Below are positions 8,758 to 17,969 of a stretch of DNA of 64,000 nt, one piece after another. A program made the translations under genes and the position numbers. Each line of letters begins with the position of its first letter. Positions within the stretch are counted from its first letter, which is position 1. Source of the stretch: Spirosoma lacussanchae (GTDB taxonomy: Bacteria > Bacteroidota > Bacteroidia > Cytophagales > Spirosomataceae); assembly GCF_005870035.1 (NCBI RefSeq), contig NZ_SWJG01000001.1:1041639-1105638 (forward strand). Direction: 5' to 3'. The notes beneath the pieces are model-generated. The model saw only the letters and a list, made by a program, of their open reading frames with translations. It was not told the origin of the DNA and searched no databases.

Positions 8758-10653
8758 CTATACGGCGCCGGCTTTGATCTCGTCTACAACGGCCGGGTCG
8801 AGCAGGGTGGTTGTGTCGCCGAGGTTGCTGGTGTCTCCTTCGGCAATTTTGCGAAGAATCCGGCGCATAATCTTGCCCGACCGGGTTTTGGGCAGTCCCG
8901 AAACAAACTGGATTTTATCGGGCTTGGCAATGGGGCCAATAACCCGGCTAACGGTAGCCAGAATGTCGCGCTTGGTCAGGTCGGCGTCATGATCGGAGGG
9001 CATGGCGTCGGCAATGACGTACGCATAGATACCCTGCCCTTTGATGTCGTGCGGATACCCGACAACGGCGCTTTCGACCACGCCCGTGTGCATGTTGATG
9101 GCGTTTTCCACTTCGGCCGTACCGATGCGGTGGCCCGATACGTTCAGGACGTCATCGACGCGGCCCGTGATCCGATAATAGCCGTCTTCGTCGCGCAGAC
9201 AGCCATCGCCGGTGAAATACAGGCCGGGATAGGTGCTGAAATACGTCTGTCGGCAGCGCTCATGATCGCCCCAGGTTGTCCGTAAAATACCCGGCCACGG
9301 AAACTTCATGCACAGGTTTCCGGATACGCCGTTGCCTTCGATCTCCTGCCCGTTTTCGTCGACCAGCATGGGCTGAACGCCGGGCAGTGGGAGGGTGGCG
9401 TAAGTGGGTTTGGTTTTGGTGACGCCTGCAATGGGCGAAATCAGCATACCACCCGTTTCGGTTTGCCACCACGTATCGACAATCGGGCACCGGTTTTTAC
9501 CGATATGATCGTCGTACCAGTGCCAGGCTTCGGCATTGATGGGCTCGCCTACCGAGCCAAGTACCTTCAGGCTGCTCAGGTCGTGGTTTTCTACCTTGTC
9601 GAGACCAAAGCCCATCAGCGACCGGATGGCCGTTGGGGCGGTGTACAGGATGTTGACCTGGTGTTTATCGACAATATCCCAGAAACGTCCGGCGTCGGGG
9701 TAGGTCGGTACCCCTTCGAACAACAGCGACGTGGCCCCGCAGGCCAGTGGCCCGTATACGATGTAGCTATGTCCCGTAATCCAGCCGATGTCGGCCGTGC
9801 AGAAATGCACCTGACCCGGCTCGTACTGAAACACGTTCTCGAAGGTATAGGCCGCATAGACCATATACCCTCCGCAGGTGTGGACTACGCCTTTGGGTTT
9901 GCCCGTACTGCCCGAGGTATACAGAATGAACAGCACATCTTCGGCATCCATTTCTTCGGCCGGGCAGTCGGCGGTTACCTGCTTGAGTTCCTGCTCCATC
10001 CATACGTCGCGACCCTTCAGCATGGCTACCGGGGTGCGGGTACGGGTCATAACGATTACCTTCTCCACGCTGGGGCAGCCGATCAGGGCGTCGTCGACAA
10101 CGCTCTTGAGCGGAATTTCTTTGTTGCCCCGATAAGCACCGTCGGCCGTAATCACTAGTCGGCACTGAGCATCGTTGATCCGGTCGGCAATGCTCTGGGC
10201 CGAAAATCCACCGAAAACAACGGAGTGAATCGCGCCAATACGGGCGCAGGCCAGCACGGCAATGGCCAGTTCGGGCACCATCGGCATATAGACGCAGACC
10301 CGGTCACCTTTGCCTACGCCGTTGCGTTTGAGCACATTGGCCATTCGGCAAACCTGATCGTGGAGCATCCGATAGGTGAGGGTAACCCCGGCTTCGTGCG
10401 GGTCGTTAGGTTCCCAGATGATGGCGGGCTGATCGCCCCGCTCGGCCAGGTGCCGGTCGAGACAGTTTTCGGTAATGTTCAGTTTACCCCCTACAAACCA
10501 CTTGATATTGGGTTCGGTAAAGTTCCACTGCAGGGTTTTGGTCCAGGGTTTGCGCCACTGGAATTCCTGAGCTACACCGGCCCAGAAGGCCTCGGGGTCT
10601 TCGACACTTTGCTGGTAGGCCTGCTGATAGTCGTCAAAGGTTCGGATACGCAT
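8758..10653 (-). CDS. acs: Acetyl-CoA synthetase (AMP-forming)
   Basis: The 631-aa enzyme makes acetyl-CoA from acetate, ATP and CoA through acetyl-AMP. The start is the ATG at 10653 (MRIRTFDDYQQAY); upstream in-frame codons are an unconserved leader. Visible motifs are the P-loop YTSGSTGKPKG, WWQTETGG, the hinge GRVDDVLNVSGHR and the C-terminal PKTRSGKIMRR, whose Lys594 is the catalytic lysine and is regulated by acetylation in relatives. Length and motifs match Acs closely. It is the last gene of a minus-strand cluster with a symporter-kinase, response regulator and transporters, suggesting induction by its substrate. Propionate activation is a possible alternative. Confidence 0.95.
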   Translation of the reverse strand: MRIRTFDDYQQAYQQSVEDPEAFWAGVAQEFQWRKPWTKTLQWNFTEPNIKWFVGGKLNITENCLDRHLAERGDQPAIIWEPNDPHEAGVTLTYRMLHDQVCRMANVLKRNGVGKGDRVCVYMPMVPELAIAVLACARIGAIHSVVFGGFSAQSIADRINDAQCRLVITADGAYRGNKEIPLKSVVDDALIGCPSVEKVIVMTRTRTPVAMLKGRDVWMEQELKQVTADCPAEEMDAEDVLFILYTSGSTGKPKGVVHTCGGYMVYAAYTFENVFQYEPGQVHFCTADIGWITGHSYIVYGPLACGATSLLFEGVPTYPDAGRFWDIVDKHQVNILYTAPTAIRSLMGFGLDKVENHDLSSLKVLGSVGEPINAEAWHWYDDHIGKNRCPIVDTWWQTETGGMLISPIAGVTKTKPTYATLPLPGVQPMLVDENGQEIEGNGVSGNLCMKFPWPGILRTTWGDHERCRQTYFSTYPGLYFTGDGCLRDEDGYYRITGRVDDVLNVSGHRIGTAEVENAINMHTGVVESAVVGYPHDIKGQGIYAYVIADAMPSDHDADLTKRDILATVSRVIGPIAKPDKIQFVSGLPKTRSGKIMRRILRKIAEGDTSNLGDTTTLLDPAVVDEIKAGAV

Positions 10654-10750
10654 AGTTGAAGGGCAAAAGGTAAATGAGACAGTAAAAGTAAATGACACCA
10701 GCGTTCCAGCCGGCAATTTATTTGCTAAGTTGGTATAGACAGCTACCCAC

Positions 10751-11122
10751 TTACCCGACCGGCTTCATTAATTGATTGATTCGGCTGACGAGGTCACGGG
10801 TCGAAAAAGGCTTGGGTATGTACAGGTTAGCACCGGCCTCGTAACCGGCCTGCACATCGGCTTCTTTACTTCTGGCACTCAGAAAAATTACTTTCGCATG
10901 GTTCAGATCGGGTTGCGCCCGTACGTACCGACAGAGTTCATGACCATTCATTTTAGGCATCATGACGTCGAGCAGGAGCAGGTCCGGTTTTTCGGCGTCG
11001 ATCAGTTCCTGCGCTTCGGCTCCGTCGCGGGCAATAAAGACCCGGTGCCCTTCTTTCTTCATCAGGAATTCGAGCGAGAGCAGAATGTTTGGTTCGTCGT
11101 CAGCAATTACTACGGTAAGCAT
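10751..11122 (-). CDS. Single-domain response regulator (CheY-like receiver)
   Basis: The 123-aa protein is a lone receiver domain: acidic pair D8/D9, phospho-acceptor Asp52 (LLLLDVMMPKMNG), switch Ser82 (FLSARS) and Lys104 (YIPKPF). No DNA-binding output domain follows, so it must act through a partner protein or as a phosphate relay. It starts 20 bases after the symporter-histidine kinase stop, so cognate pairing is very likely. It precedes acs by 97 bases. Its output is unknown. Confidence 0.92.
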   Translation of the reverse strand: MLTVVIADDEPNILLSLEFLMKKEGHRVFIARDGAEAQELIDAEKPDLLLLDVMMPKMNGHELCRYVRAQPDLNHAKVIFLSARSKEADVQAGYEAGANLYIPKPFSTRDLVSRINQLMKPVG

Positions 11123-11142
11123 ATAGATCAGTAATCTGATGG

Positions 11143-13845
11143 CTAGTCAATTGGTATACGGACGGTAAAGGTAGCACCTTGTCCCAATTGACTCTCCACC
11201 CGAATACTACCGCCGTGTAATTCGGCAATTTTTCGGGATATCGCCAGGCCCAGTCCGCTGCCCGTCGGTTTGTCGCGGGTTTTGTGGTGGAGCTGGTAAA
11301 ACTTGTCAAAAATCAGCTCATGATAGGCCGGGTCGATGCCCACGCCGTTGTCGGTAATACTCACGATCAGGTTGGTGCCATCAGCCGACGTAAGTACGGC
11401 AATCCGGCCCTGGTTAGGCTCGCAGAACTTAATCGCGTTCGACAGCAGGTTGATGAATACCTGCATCAGCCGGTCGTGGTCGGCCCGCACGGTTGTGGGC
11501 GGAATATCGTGCTGCACCGTGATGCTGATGTTTTTTTCGCGGATCAGCTGCTGTATGGTGTCGATGGCCTGGCGTACGATATCGCGCAACAGAACCGGCT
11601 CCAGCTGCAGTTGTAACCGCCCCGACTCGAACCGCTCCAGATCCAGCACCTGGTTGATGAGTCGGGTAAGCCGTTCCGACTCGCGGATGATCGTTCCCAG
11701 AAACTGCTGGCGGGAGTGGTCGTTCATATCGGGGGTGTCGTACAGGATTTCGGCCAGCGCCCGCACCGACGTGATGGGCGTACGAACCTCATGCGTGATG
11801 GTCGACAGAAACTCGGCTTTGTTGAGGTCGGCTGCCTGCAGGCGTTCGTTGGCTTCGCTGAGTTGCTGAGCCATCTGTTCCAGCTCCGTCGACTTTCGTT
11901 TGAGCTCCCGGTTGACCGAAATCAGCTCCTGCGAGGTCTTGAGAATACGAATCACTTCATCGACCGAAATGGTTTCTTCTTTCGCGATGGAGGCTACGAG
12001 CGTACGGGCCGAAGCCGTTCCGATAGCGCCCGCCAGCAGTTTCTCGCAGTAGGTAACCAGCCGGGCGTCGGCATAGATGGTCGGGGTGGCGGGTGCATGA
12101 CGACTGGTATACCGCTCAATAACGCGCCTGGCCCAGTCGGCTCCGAAAAAGGTGGTGAGCAGTCGCTGTAGTTCCGATACGACTACTTGCCCCTTCCAGA
12201 TTACGGAACTCTCGTCGGAGCGCGAAAGCCGGAAAATATCGACGAAGAGGACCGCCTGGTTGTGCTCCAGCGCGCTTTGCGGCCGGTTGATAGACCCCCA
12301 CAGATACCCCAGGCTATTGACCAGCAGGGACCAGAAAATTCCCTGGGCCAGCGGCTCCAGATCGGTCTGGCCAAACAGGTTTTGCGGGCGTAGGAAGCCG
12401 ATCCCCCAGGGGCCTTCGGTCAGTAGCGTAGGCGGAAGCAGCCCGGGAACGAGCGTAGGCAGAATCAGCGTGTAAAACCACATAGCGGTACCGGCATACA
12501 GACCCAGCCGCGCCCCCGCCCGATTGCCTTCTTTCCAGAAAATACCGCCAATCATGGCCGGCGTAAACTGAGCAACAGCCGCGAACGAAATCAGCCCAAC
12601 CGATACCAGCGAGAACTGCTGCGACACCGTTCGGTAGTATATATACGCCAGGATCAGAAACAGGACAATGGTAAGCCGCCGGATGTTGATGACAAACGTA
12701 CTCGACACCGAACCAAACCGATTCTGCCAGTTGGAACGGCTCACCAGAAACGGCATCACGACGTTGTTGCTGACCATGACGCTGAGCGCAATCGTTTCGA
12801 CAATGATCATACTCGTGGCCGCCGAAAACCCACCGATGTAGGCCAGTAAGGCCAGGCCTTCGCGGCCGTACTGCACCGGCAGGGCCAGTACATAGTTGTC
12901 GGCGTCGATGGGGAGGTTGCCCAGCAGAATATGTCCGCCAAAGGCCAGCGGCAACACAAAAATATTGATGACGAACAGGTACAGCGGAAACAGCCAGATG
13001 GCTTTGTTGAGGTGCTTCTCGCTGGTATTTTCTACGACGGCCACCTGAAACTGGCGCGGCAGAAACAGAACGGCCAGCATCGATAGTATAATATTCCAGA
13101 ACCAGTCGCCCGACGTATGGCCCGGCCCGAACGTGAACTGCTGGCGTAGCGCGGGTATGGCCCGGGCCTGCTGAAAAATATCCGTCGGGCCGTTGAACAG
13201 CCCAAAGGTGACGAACAGCCCGACCGCTACGAAAGCGACCAGCTTCACCAGCGACTCGAACGCAACGGCCGTGACCAGGCCCTCATGTCGCTCGGTCGCT
13301 TCGAGGGTGCGGGCACCAAACAGGATCGTGAAAACGATCAGAACCAGCGTAATATAAAAGGCCTGATCGCCCAGAAACAAGCCTTCCGACGCGTTATCTG
13401 CTTGCCCCGACAATACCGAAAAGCTGGTCGCTATGGCTTTGATCTGGATAGAGATGTAGGGAATGATACCGGCTACACACAACCCCGTCACGAAAACGCC
13501 CAGCCCCCGGTTTTTGCCATATCGGGCCGAAATGAAGTCCGCAATGCTGGTAATGCGCTGCACTTTACAGATGCGGATGATTTTCCGGAGGATGAGCCAC
13601 CAGAGCGGAGCCGCGAGCGTTGGGCCGATATAGACCGTCAGAAACTGCATCCCGTGCGATACAGCCCGGCCTACGCTGCCGTAGAAGGTCCAGGCCGTGC
13701 AGTAAACAGCCAGTGATAACGAATAGACATACGGGTTGTTGACCAGACTCTGGCGGGTATGCGTGCGATGTTCGGCCCAGTAGGCAATCAGAAAGAGCAG
13801 GCTCAGGTAGAGCAGCGAGCAGACGATGAGCGTAAGGCTATTCAT
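11143..13845 (-). CDS. Sodium:solute symporter family sensor histidine kinase (CbrA-like)
   Basis: The 900-aa protein fuses an SSS-family transporter module (about residues 1-500, around 13 helices; early motif SITSIADFISARYGKNR) to a HisKA/HATPase kinase. The phosphorylated His is H685 (STITHEVRTP), the N-box Asn is about N803 (INLLSNAIKF), and the G boxes are DNGVGID and GSGLGLAI. A coiled-coil linker lies near 620-670. CbrA-type proteins couple transport or binding of a nutrient to signalling. It is cotranscribed with its receiver and acs. Its start overlaps the preceding small membrane gene by 8 bases, implying coupled translation. The ligand is unknown; acetate or another acid is inferred from acs. 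Confidence 0.9.
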   Translation of the reverse strand: MNSLTLIVCSLLYLSLLFLIAYWAEHRTHTRQSLVNNPYVYSLSLAVYCTAWTFYGSVGRAVSHGMQFLTVYIGPTLAAPLWWLILRKIIRICKVQRITSIADFISARYGKNRGLGVFVTGLCVAGIIPYISIQIKAIATSFSVLSGQADNASEGLFLGDQAFYITLVLIVFTILFGARTLEATERHEGLVTAVAFESLVKLVAFVAVGLFVTFGLFNGPTDIFQQARAIPALRQQFTFGPGHTSGDWFWNIILSMLAVLFLPRQFQVAVVENTSEKHLNKAIWLFPLYLFVINIFVLPLAFGGHILLGNLPIDADNYVLALPVQYGREGLALLAYIGGFSAATSMIIVETIALSVMVSNNVVMPFLVSRSNWQNRFGSVSSTFVINIRRLTIVLFLILAYIYYRTVSQQFSLVSVGLISFAAVAQFTPAMIGGIFWKEGNRAGARLGLYAGTAMWFYTLILPTLVPGLLPPTLLTEGPWGIGFLRPQNLFGQTDLEPLAQGIFWSLLVNSLGYLWGSINRPQSALEHNQAVLFVDIFRLSRSDESSVIWKGQVVVSELQRLLTTFFGADWARRVIERYTSRHAPATPTIYADARLVTYCEKLLAGAIGTASARTLVASIAKEETISVDEVIRILKTSQELISVNRELKRKSTELEQMAQQLSEANERLQAADLNKAEFLSTITHEVRTPITSVRALAEILYDTPDMNDHSRQQFLGTIIRESERLTRLINQVLDLERFESGRLQLQLEPVLLRDIVRQAIDTIQQLIREKNISITVQHDIPPTTVRADHDRLMQVFINLLSNAIKFCEPNQGRIAVLTSADGTNLIVSITDNGVGIDPAYHELIFDKFYQLHHKTRDKPTGSGLGLAISRKIAELHGGSIRVESQLGQGATFTVRIPID

Positions 13846-14050
13846 CGGGATGGAATGAATCGTCAGCGTTGCGGTTGCCGTGCAGGCAGATCACCAGCGA
13901 TACAATCAGGGCGGCCCATACTACCAGCACATAGGCATAGCTGCCAGGCAACCCACCCGTCAGGTCGGGTACGTTAACGATCGACAGGAACGGCTCGTTG
14001 AAAAGCAGCATGAATACGATGCTTAGCAACAGTAGTCGCCGGGTTTTCAT
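13838..14050 (-). CDS. Small two-helix membrane protein coupled to the symporter-kinase
   Basis: The 70-aa product (start at 14050, MKTRRLLLLSIVFML) has two hydrophobic segments, about residues 6-24 and 32-57, and a charged tail (HGNRNADDSFHPDE). Its 3' end overlaps the start of the symporter-kinase by 8 bases, which argues it is real and made in proportion to the kinase. It resembles the short DUF3311-like subunits found beside SSS transporters, but the match is only by size and layout. A structural helper for the symporter module is likely. Confidence 0.6.
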   Translation of the reverse strand: MKTRRLLLLSIVFMLLFNEPFLSIVNVPDLTGGLPGSYAYVLVVWAALIVSLVICLHGNRNADDSFHPDE

Positions 14051-14155
14051 AGGGTCAGTTACGGGATAGGTATAGATCAACAGCCGGTCTCGGGCAGTAC
14101 CGCTGGTATTGGGCCAGCGGTACTGCTCTGCCGCCTTACTGACAGCGGGTGTGGC

Positions 14156-14383
14156 CTAGCTGACTTCATCGTCATACTCGCCCTGGAGCGCGTAGAGGCC
14201 AAACCGGACCAGTCCACCCACGATAATGGGCAACAGTACGAACAAAATGATGATGCCAAAAACCAGGTCTTCGGTTTTGCCGCTCGTCAGTTTGGGCAGA
14301 CCGAACTGGGTAAGGCCGTAGTAGCCGACAACAGCCGCCAGCGCCAGCCAGACAATGCCAGCGTATTTTTTGATTGCGTTCAT
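14156..14383 (-). CDS. Small membrane protein (DUF6814-like)
   Basis: The 75-aa protein has two transmembrane helices (about residues 8-26 and 41-63) and ends ALQGEYDDEVS. This layout, with a terminal GEYD, recalls the DUF6814 family that accompanies MFS carriers in Bacteroidota; the assignment is from memory. It starts 29 bases after the MFS stop codon and is probably cotranscribed. Function unknown. Confidence 0.65.
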   Translation of the reverse strand: MNAIKKYAGIVWLALAAVVGYYGLTQFGLPKLTSGKTEDLVFGIIILFVLLPIIVGGLVRFGLYALQGEYDDEVS

Positions 14384-14412
14384 GAAACAGAATGTCTACA
14401 GGTTGAAATGAA

Positions 14413-15999
14413 TTAGTCGTGGGTTGTCCGGTTTTTGTTGTCGATGTAGAGCAGGCCAATGACAAAGCTGACCGCAGCCACACCGATCGGGTACCAGAGG
14501 CCTTCCAGATAGGGAGCTGCGTTGGGCAGGGCGGCTCCAACGGCTTCCGCAGCCGTGTTGGCGTCGTTGGCTTTGGTGGCCAGGTAGGTCGCTACAGCCG
14601 GCAGCAGGCCGCCAAAAACCCCGTTCCCGATGTGGTAAGGTAACGACATGGACGTGTACCGAATCTTGGTCGGGAACATCTCGACCAGAAAAGCGGCAAT
14701 AGGGCCGTACACCATCGTTACAAAAATCACCTGAATAAATACCAGCCAGATCAGCGTCCATTTGTCAGCATCATTGATGGTGACGGTCTTCCTGATTTCC
14801 GGCTTGGGCGCTTCAGCCGCAGGCGTAGCGGCAATTTTTGTTTTGATCACTTCCTCATAGGTGGTGCCGTCGGTATACGCTTTGGCAATGGTCTTGGTCA
14901 TGATAAACCCACCGGCTTCTTTTGGGTTGGGAGCGGTTGCCGAGTCGATTCGGGCAGCACCGGCTATTTCGGTTTTGTTGCTCAGGTTGGTGGTCTGGTA
15001 CATTTTCTCGTAGATGGCCCGGTACGACAGAATGGCGACCAGCATACCCGCCAGCATGATGCTTTTTCGGCCAATTTTGTCCGAGAGCCAGCCGAATAGC
15101 ACGAAGAAAGGCGTGCCCATCAGCAGGGCTATGGTCATCAGCCCGTCGGCCTGCATTGCTTCTACGTTACAGATCTTCTGGATAAAACTCATGGCGTAAA
15201 ACTGGCCCGTATACCAGACTACGCCCTGCCCCATGGTTGCGCCAAACAGCGCCAGCAGAACGAATTTGAAGTTGTACCGGTTGCCAAAACTTTCTTTCAG
15301 CGGACTGGCCGACGTTTTCCCCTCTGCCTTGACTTTGGCGAACAGGGGCGACTCACTCATGTTTTTCCGGATGACATATGAAATAAGCACCATCAGGATC
15401 GATACCAGAAACGGCACCCGCCAGCCCCAGTCAGTAAAGGCTTCTTTGGACATCGACAACCGCGTGAGCATAATCACCAGCAGCGAAACGAACAGACCAA
15501 TGGTGGCGGTAGTCTGAATCCAGGAAGTCCAGAACCCGCGCTCACTTTTGGGCGAGTGTTCGGCTACGTAGGTAGCGGCACCGCCGTACTCGCCACCCAG
15601 GGCCAGCCCCTGCAACAGGCGCAGAATCAGCACCAGCAGCGGAGCCAGGAAGCCAATGGTTTCGTAGCTCGGAATCAGACCGATGGCAAATGTGGCCCCG
15701 CCCATCAGCAGCAGTGTGACCATAAACGTGTATTTCCGGCCAATCAGATCGCCGAGCCGCCCGAAAAACAGCGCGCCGAACGGACGAACAACGAAACCGG
15801 CGGCAAACGTGGCCAGCGTAGACAGAAAGGCCGCCGTTGAATTGCCTTCCGGAAAAAACTTGGTGGCCAGTACCGTTGCCAGCGACCCGAATATGTAGAA
15901 ATCGTACCATTCGATGAGCGTTCCAACGGAAGAGGCTCCGATGACGCTGATCAGCGAACGGATGTTAGTGGCTGGTTTGGCCTTAGGTTCTGTAATCAT
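14413..15999 (-). CDS. MFS transporter, metabolite:H+ symporter (MHS) type
   Basis: The 528-aa carrier has the twelve-helix MFS pattern. The first helix reads SSVGTLIEWYDFYIFGSLA, the hallmark of the MHS group (KgtP, ShiA, ProP), and loop 2-3 carries GRLGDLIGRKYTF. MHS proteins import organic acids or osmolytes with protons. An extra stretch of about 80 residues (around 345-425, rich in Ala, Lys and Thr) lengthens a loop in the second half compared with ordinary MHS carriers. It lies between an outer-membrane barrel gene and the kinase/acs genes, so a carboxylate substrate fits. Confidence 0.88.
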   Translation of the reverse strand: MITEPKAKPATNIRSLISVIGASSVGTLIEWYDFYIFGSLATVLATKFFPEGNSTAAFLSTLATFAAGFVVRPFGALFFGRLGDLIGRKYTFMVTLLLMGGATFAIGLIPSYETIGFLAPLLVLILRLLQGLALGGEYGGAATYVAEHSPKSERGFWTSWIQTTATIGLFVSLLVIMLTRLSMSKEAFTDWGWRVPFLVSILMVLISYVIRKNMSESPLFAKVKAEGKTSASPLKESFGNRYNFKFVLLALFGATMGQGVVWYTGQFYAMSFIQKICNVEAMQADGLMTIALLMGTPFFVLFGWLSDKIGRKSIMLAGMLVAILSYRAIYEKMYQTTNLSNKTEIAGAARIDSATAPNPKEAGGFIMTKTIAKAYTDGTTYEEVIKTKIAATPAAEAPKPEIRKTVTINDADKWTLIWLVFIQVIFVTMVYGPIAAFLVEMFPTKIRYTSMSLPYHIGNGVFGGLLPAVATYLATKANDANTAAEAVGAALPNAAPYLEGLWYPIGVAAVSFVIGLLYIDNKNRTTHD

Positions 16000-16032
16000 G
16001 AATGAAAGAAGATTAATGGAATAGGGAATGAA

Positions 16033-17445
16033 TCAAAGATAAACCTGGGCCTGCAGGATAAACTCACCCCGCTTACCGCTGATGGTGTTTTTGTCGGTGT
16101 AGACAGGACGTACCGACCACTGGGGGGTAATTTTGGCATGGTGGCCGTCCAGATAAAAGTTACAGCCGAGGTCGTAATAAGTACCGGATTTTCCGAGCGC
16201 TTCCAGGTTTTTGAGGGTGTAGGCTGCATAGGGCTGTATCCGCACTAAGGGTTTGTCAGTGGTTTTGGGCAACAGCAGACCGGCCTGGGTATACCAGATC
16301 GTTCCCGTACCGACCAGCGGCCGCGCATTACCCGGACCGGCTAGCGCACGCTTTCCTTCAAAAGAAGGGTCGGCCGTACCGGGGTTCATGATTCCCACAT
16401 TCCGCAGGTAGTTCGAGCCGAAATCATACGTGTAAAGTACGCTGTAAGTGGTTACGGCCATGTTTTTGTCCTGTTTCCCAATGGGCATATCCGCGAAGAC
16501 ATCGACCGAGAAAAGATTGATATCGTGGGCGTTGGGTTTACCGTTGTTCATAGAGCGTGTTGCTTCGGGCTGCCGGTAAAACCCCGCGCCCAGGTTAAAT
16601 ACGCGCCTGGTACCTACGTAAGAGCCCACCTTAAAAGGTAACACATTCGCTTCCTGATCCAGGAACTGATACTCGAAGTAGCCACCATAGGACATTTTAC
16701 TGACGCCATTGTTGTCAACGGCTACATTGGGCGTTACGGTCGTGCCGCTCAGGGGGGGCGTCTGGTTGGTAGCAAAGGGCTTGTTGTAGTTCAGGCGATA
16801 CTCCAGCTTACCCAGTTTGCCTTTGGCATAGATACCGAACAGCCGGGCAAACTGATCCGAATTTTCGATCAGTGGCCAGTTAACTATCGGGGCGTCGACC
16901 GCCAGGAAGTTCAGCGTGCTGGCCGATGTCATCCGGGATATACCGTGCCAGTAGTGCAGCCCGGCGCCCAGATAGAGCGTGTTTTTACGAACCAAGCCGG
17001 CTGCGTCTTGCCCGCTGGGCACGACGGCATATTCGTTCCAGACATCGTGGAAAAACAGACCCGGCTTTTTGCCCTGGCCGTACCCACCCGTACCGCTGGT
17101 TCCTGCGGCTCCGCCGTTTATGAATGTCTGGTTGTTAATACCTACGTGGGTCAGAATCAGATAACGGGGCGAAATCTGGGTGTAGGCCAGTACCCGAAGC
17201 CGCCGGGCGCCTATATCCGTCAGGGTCTCGGTCGGCACTCCGTTTACCGCCGTGCCGGGATTCATCTGCATGGATCTGAACCACAGTTGGTTCCACATAA
17301 TAATTCGGGCGTATTTAGTCCCTTCCGGATTCAGGTTCAATTTGAGCCCGGCTCCGTAGTCGGATGACCCCTGAGCTATACTTTGTTGTTGACATGGCCC
17401 GCTGATCAGCAGCGCGAGTACAAGCAGTTGTAAGCTATGTTTCAT
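16033..17445 (-). CDS. Outer-membrane beta-barrel (porin-like) protein
   Basis: The 470-aa protein has a signal peptide (residues 1-24, ending QQQSIAQ). Alternating polar/apolar strands follow, and it ends in an aromatic-hydrophobic strand (GEFILQAQVYL), as outer-membrane barrels do. Short motifs (YARIIMWNQLWFR, LEYRLNYNKPF) look like barrel strands, but I do not recognise a named family. It is first in the minus-strand run followed by the MFS carrier (33-base gap), so it may be the outer-membrane channel for the same substrate. Barrel nature is confident; substrate is inference. Confidence 0.75.
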   Translation of the reverse strand: MKHSLQLLVLALLISGPCQQQSIAQGSSDYGAGLKLNLNPEGTKYARIIMWNQLWFRSMQMNPGTAVNGVPTETLTDIGARRLRVLAYTQISPRYLILTHVGINNQTFINGGAAGTSGTGGYGQGKKPGLFFHDVWNEYAVVPSGQDAAGLVRKNTLYLGAGLHYWHGISRMTSASTLNFLAVDAPIVNWPLIENSDQFARLFGIYAKGKLGKLEYRLNYNKPFATNQTPPLSGTTVTPNVAVDNNGVSKMSYGGYFEYQFLDQEANVLPFKVGSYVGTRRVFNLGAGFYRQPEATRSMNNGKPNAHDINLFSVDVFADMPIGKQDKNMAVTTYSVLYTYDFGSNYLRNVGIMNPGTADPSFEGKRALAGPGNARPLVGTGTIWYTQAGLLLPKTTDKPLVRIQPYAAYTLKNLEALGKSGTYYDLGCNFYLDGHHAKITPQWSVRPVYTDKNTISGKRGEFILQAQVYL

Positions 17446-17549
17446 GGGTAAGACAAGTTCGGATCGGCGTTCGTTGCCGGATCAAAACTGTCTCTTTCTG
17501 CAAGACCTGCGAAACCGTTGGGATAGATACGGTCAATTGATAGCGATGG

Positions 17550-17969
17550 TCAGTCGCGGAAGCGTTCCCAGCGAATAACCATAAATTTATCGCCTAATTC
17601 GGTAACGATCATACCTGCGCCCTGCACGTTTTCGCGACTACTGAAAAATTCAGACAACTCTTTGTGGTTCAATATCTTATAGGTTGGGTGGTAGAGCCGG
17701 TTCTGGGGGGCTTTCACCTGGTATTTCTTGACCCAGTTCATAACCGATACATGACTTACGCCCAGCAGCCGCTCGATCTCCCGGAAGCTGACGCCCTCAA
17801 TGTAAAGCTGCAACGCTTTGATGACGTAATAGCTATTGATGCCTTTGCCCACCTTGTCGACAGTGAAGTTATACGCGCAGTGCTTACATCGGTATCGTTG
17901 TCGGTTATTAAGAATGCCGTTTCTAACCAGTTGAGAGCTATTACACTTGGGACAATGAGACGCAGTCAT
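17550..17969 (-). CDS. Solitary IS1 InsA-like zinc-ribbon/HTH protein
   Basis: The 139-aa protein begins with a zinc ribbon (CPKC at 7-10, then CKHC at 33-36) and a helix-turn-helix (FREIERLLGVSHVSVMNWVKKY), the layout of the InsA N-terminal part of IS1 transposases. The DDE catalytic part is absent. Instead there is a 40-residue tail (LSEFFSSRENVQGAG then VIRWERFRD) of unknown role. No inverted repeats or InsB frame are nearby. It therefore looks like a stand-alone DNA-binding protein rather than an active transposase. It sits 104 bases upstream of the porin gene on the same strand and could regulate the acs/transport cluster. Confidence 0.75.
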   Translation of the reverse strand: MTASHCPKCNSSQLVRNGILNNRQRYRCKHCAYNFTVDKVGKGINSYYVIKALQLYIEGVSFREIERLLGVSHVSVMNWVKKYQVKAPQNRLYHPTYKILNHKELSEFFSSRENVQGAGMIVTELGDKFMVIRWERFRD

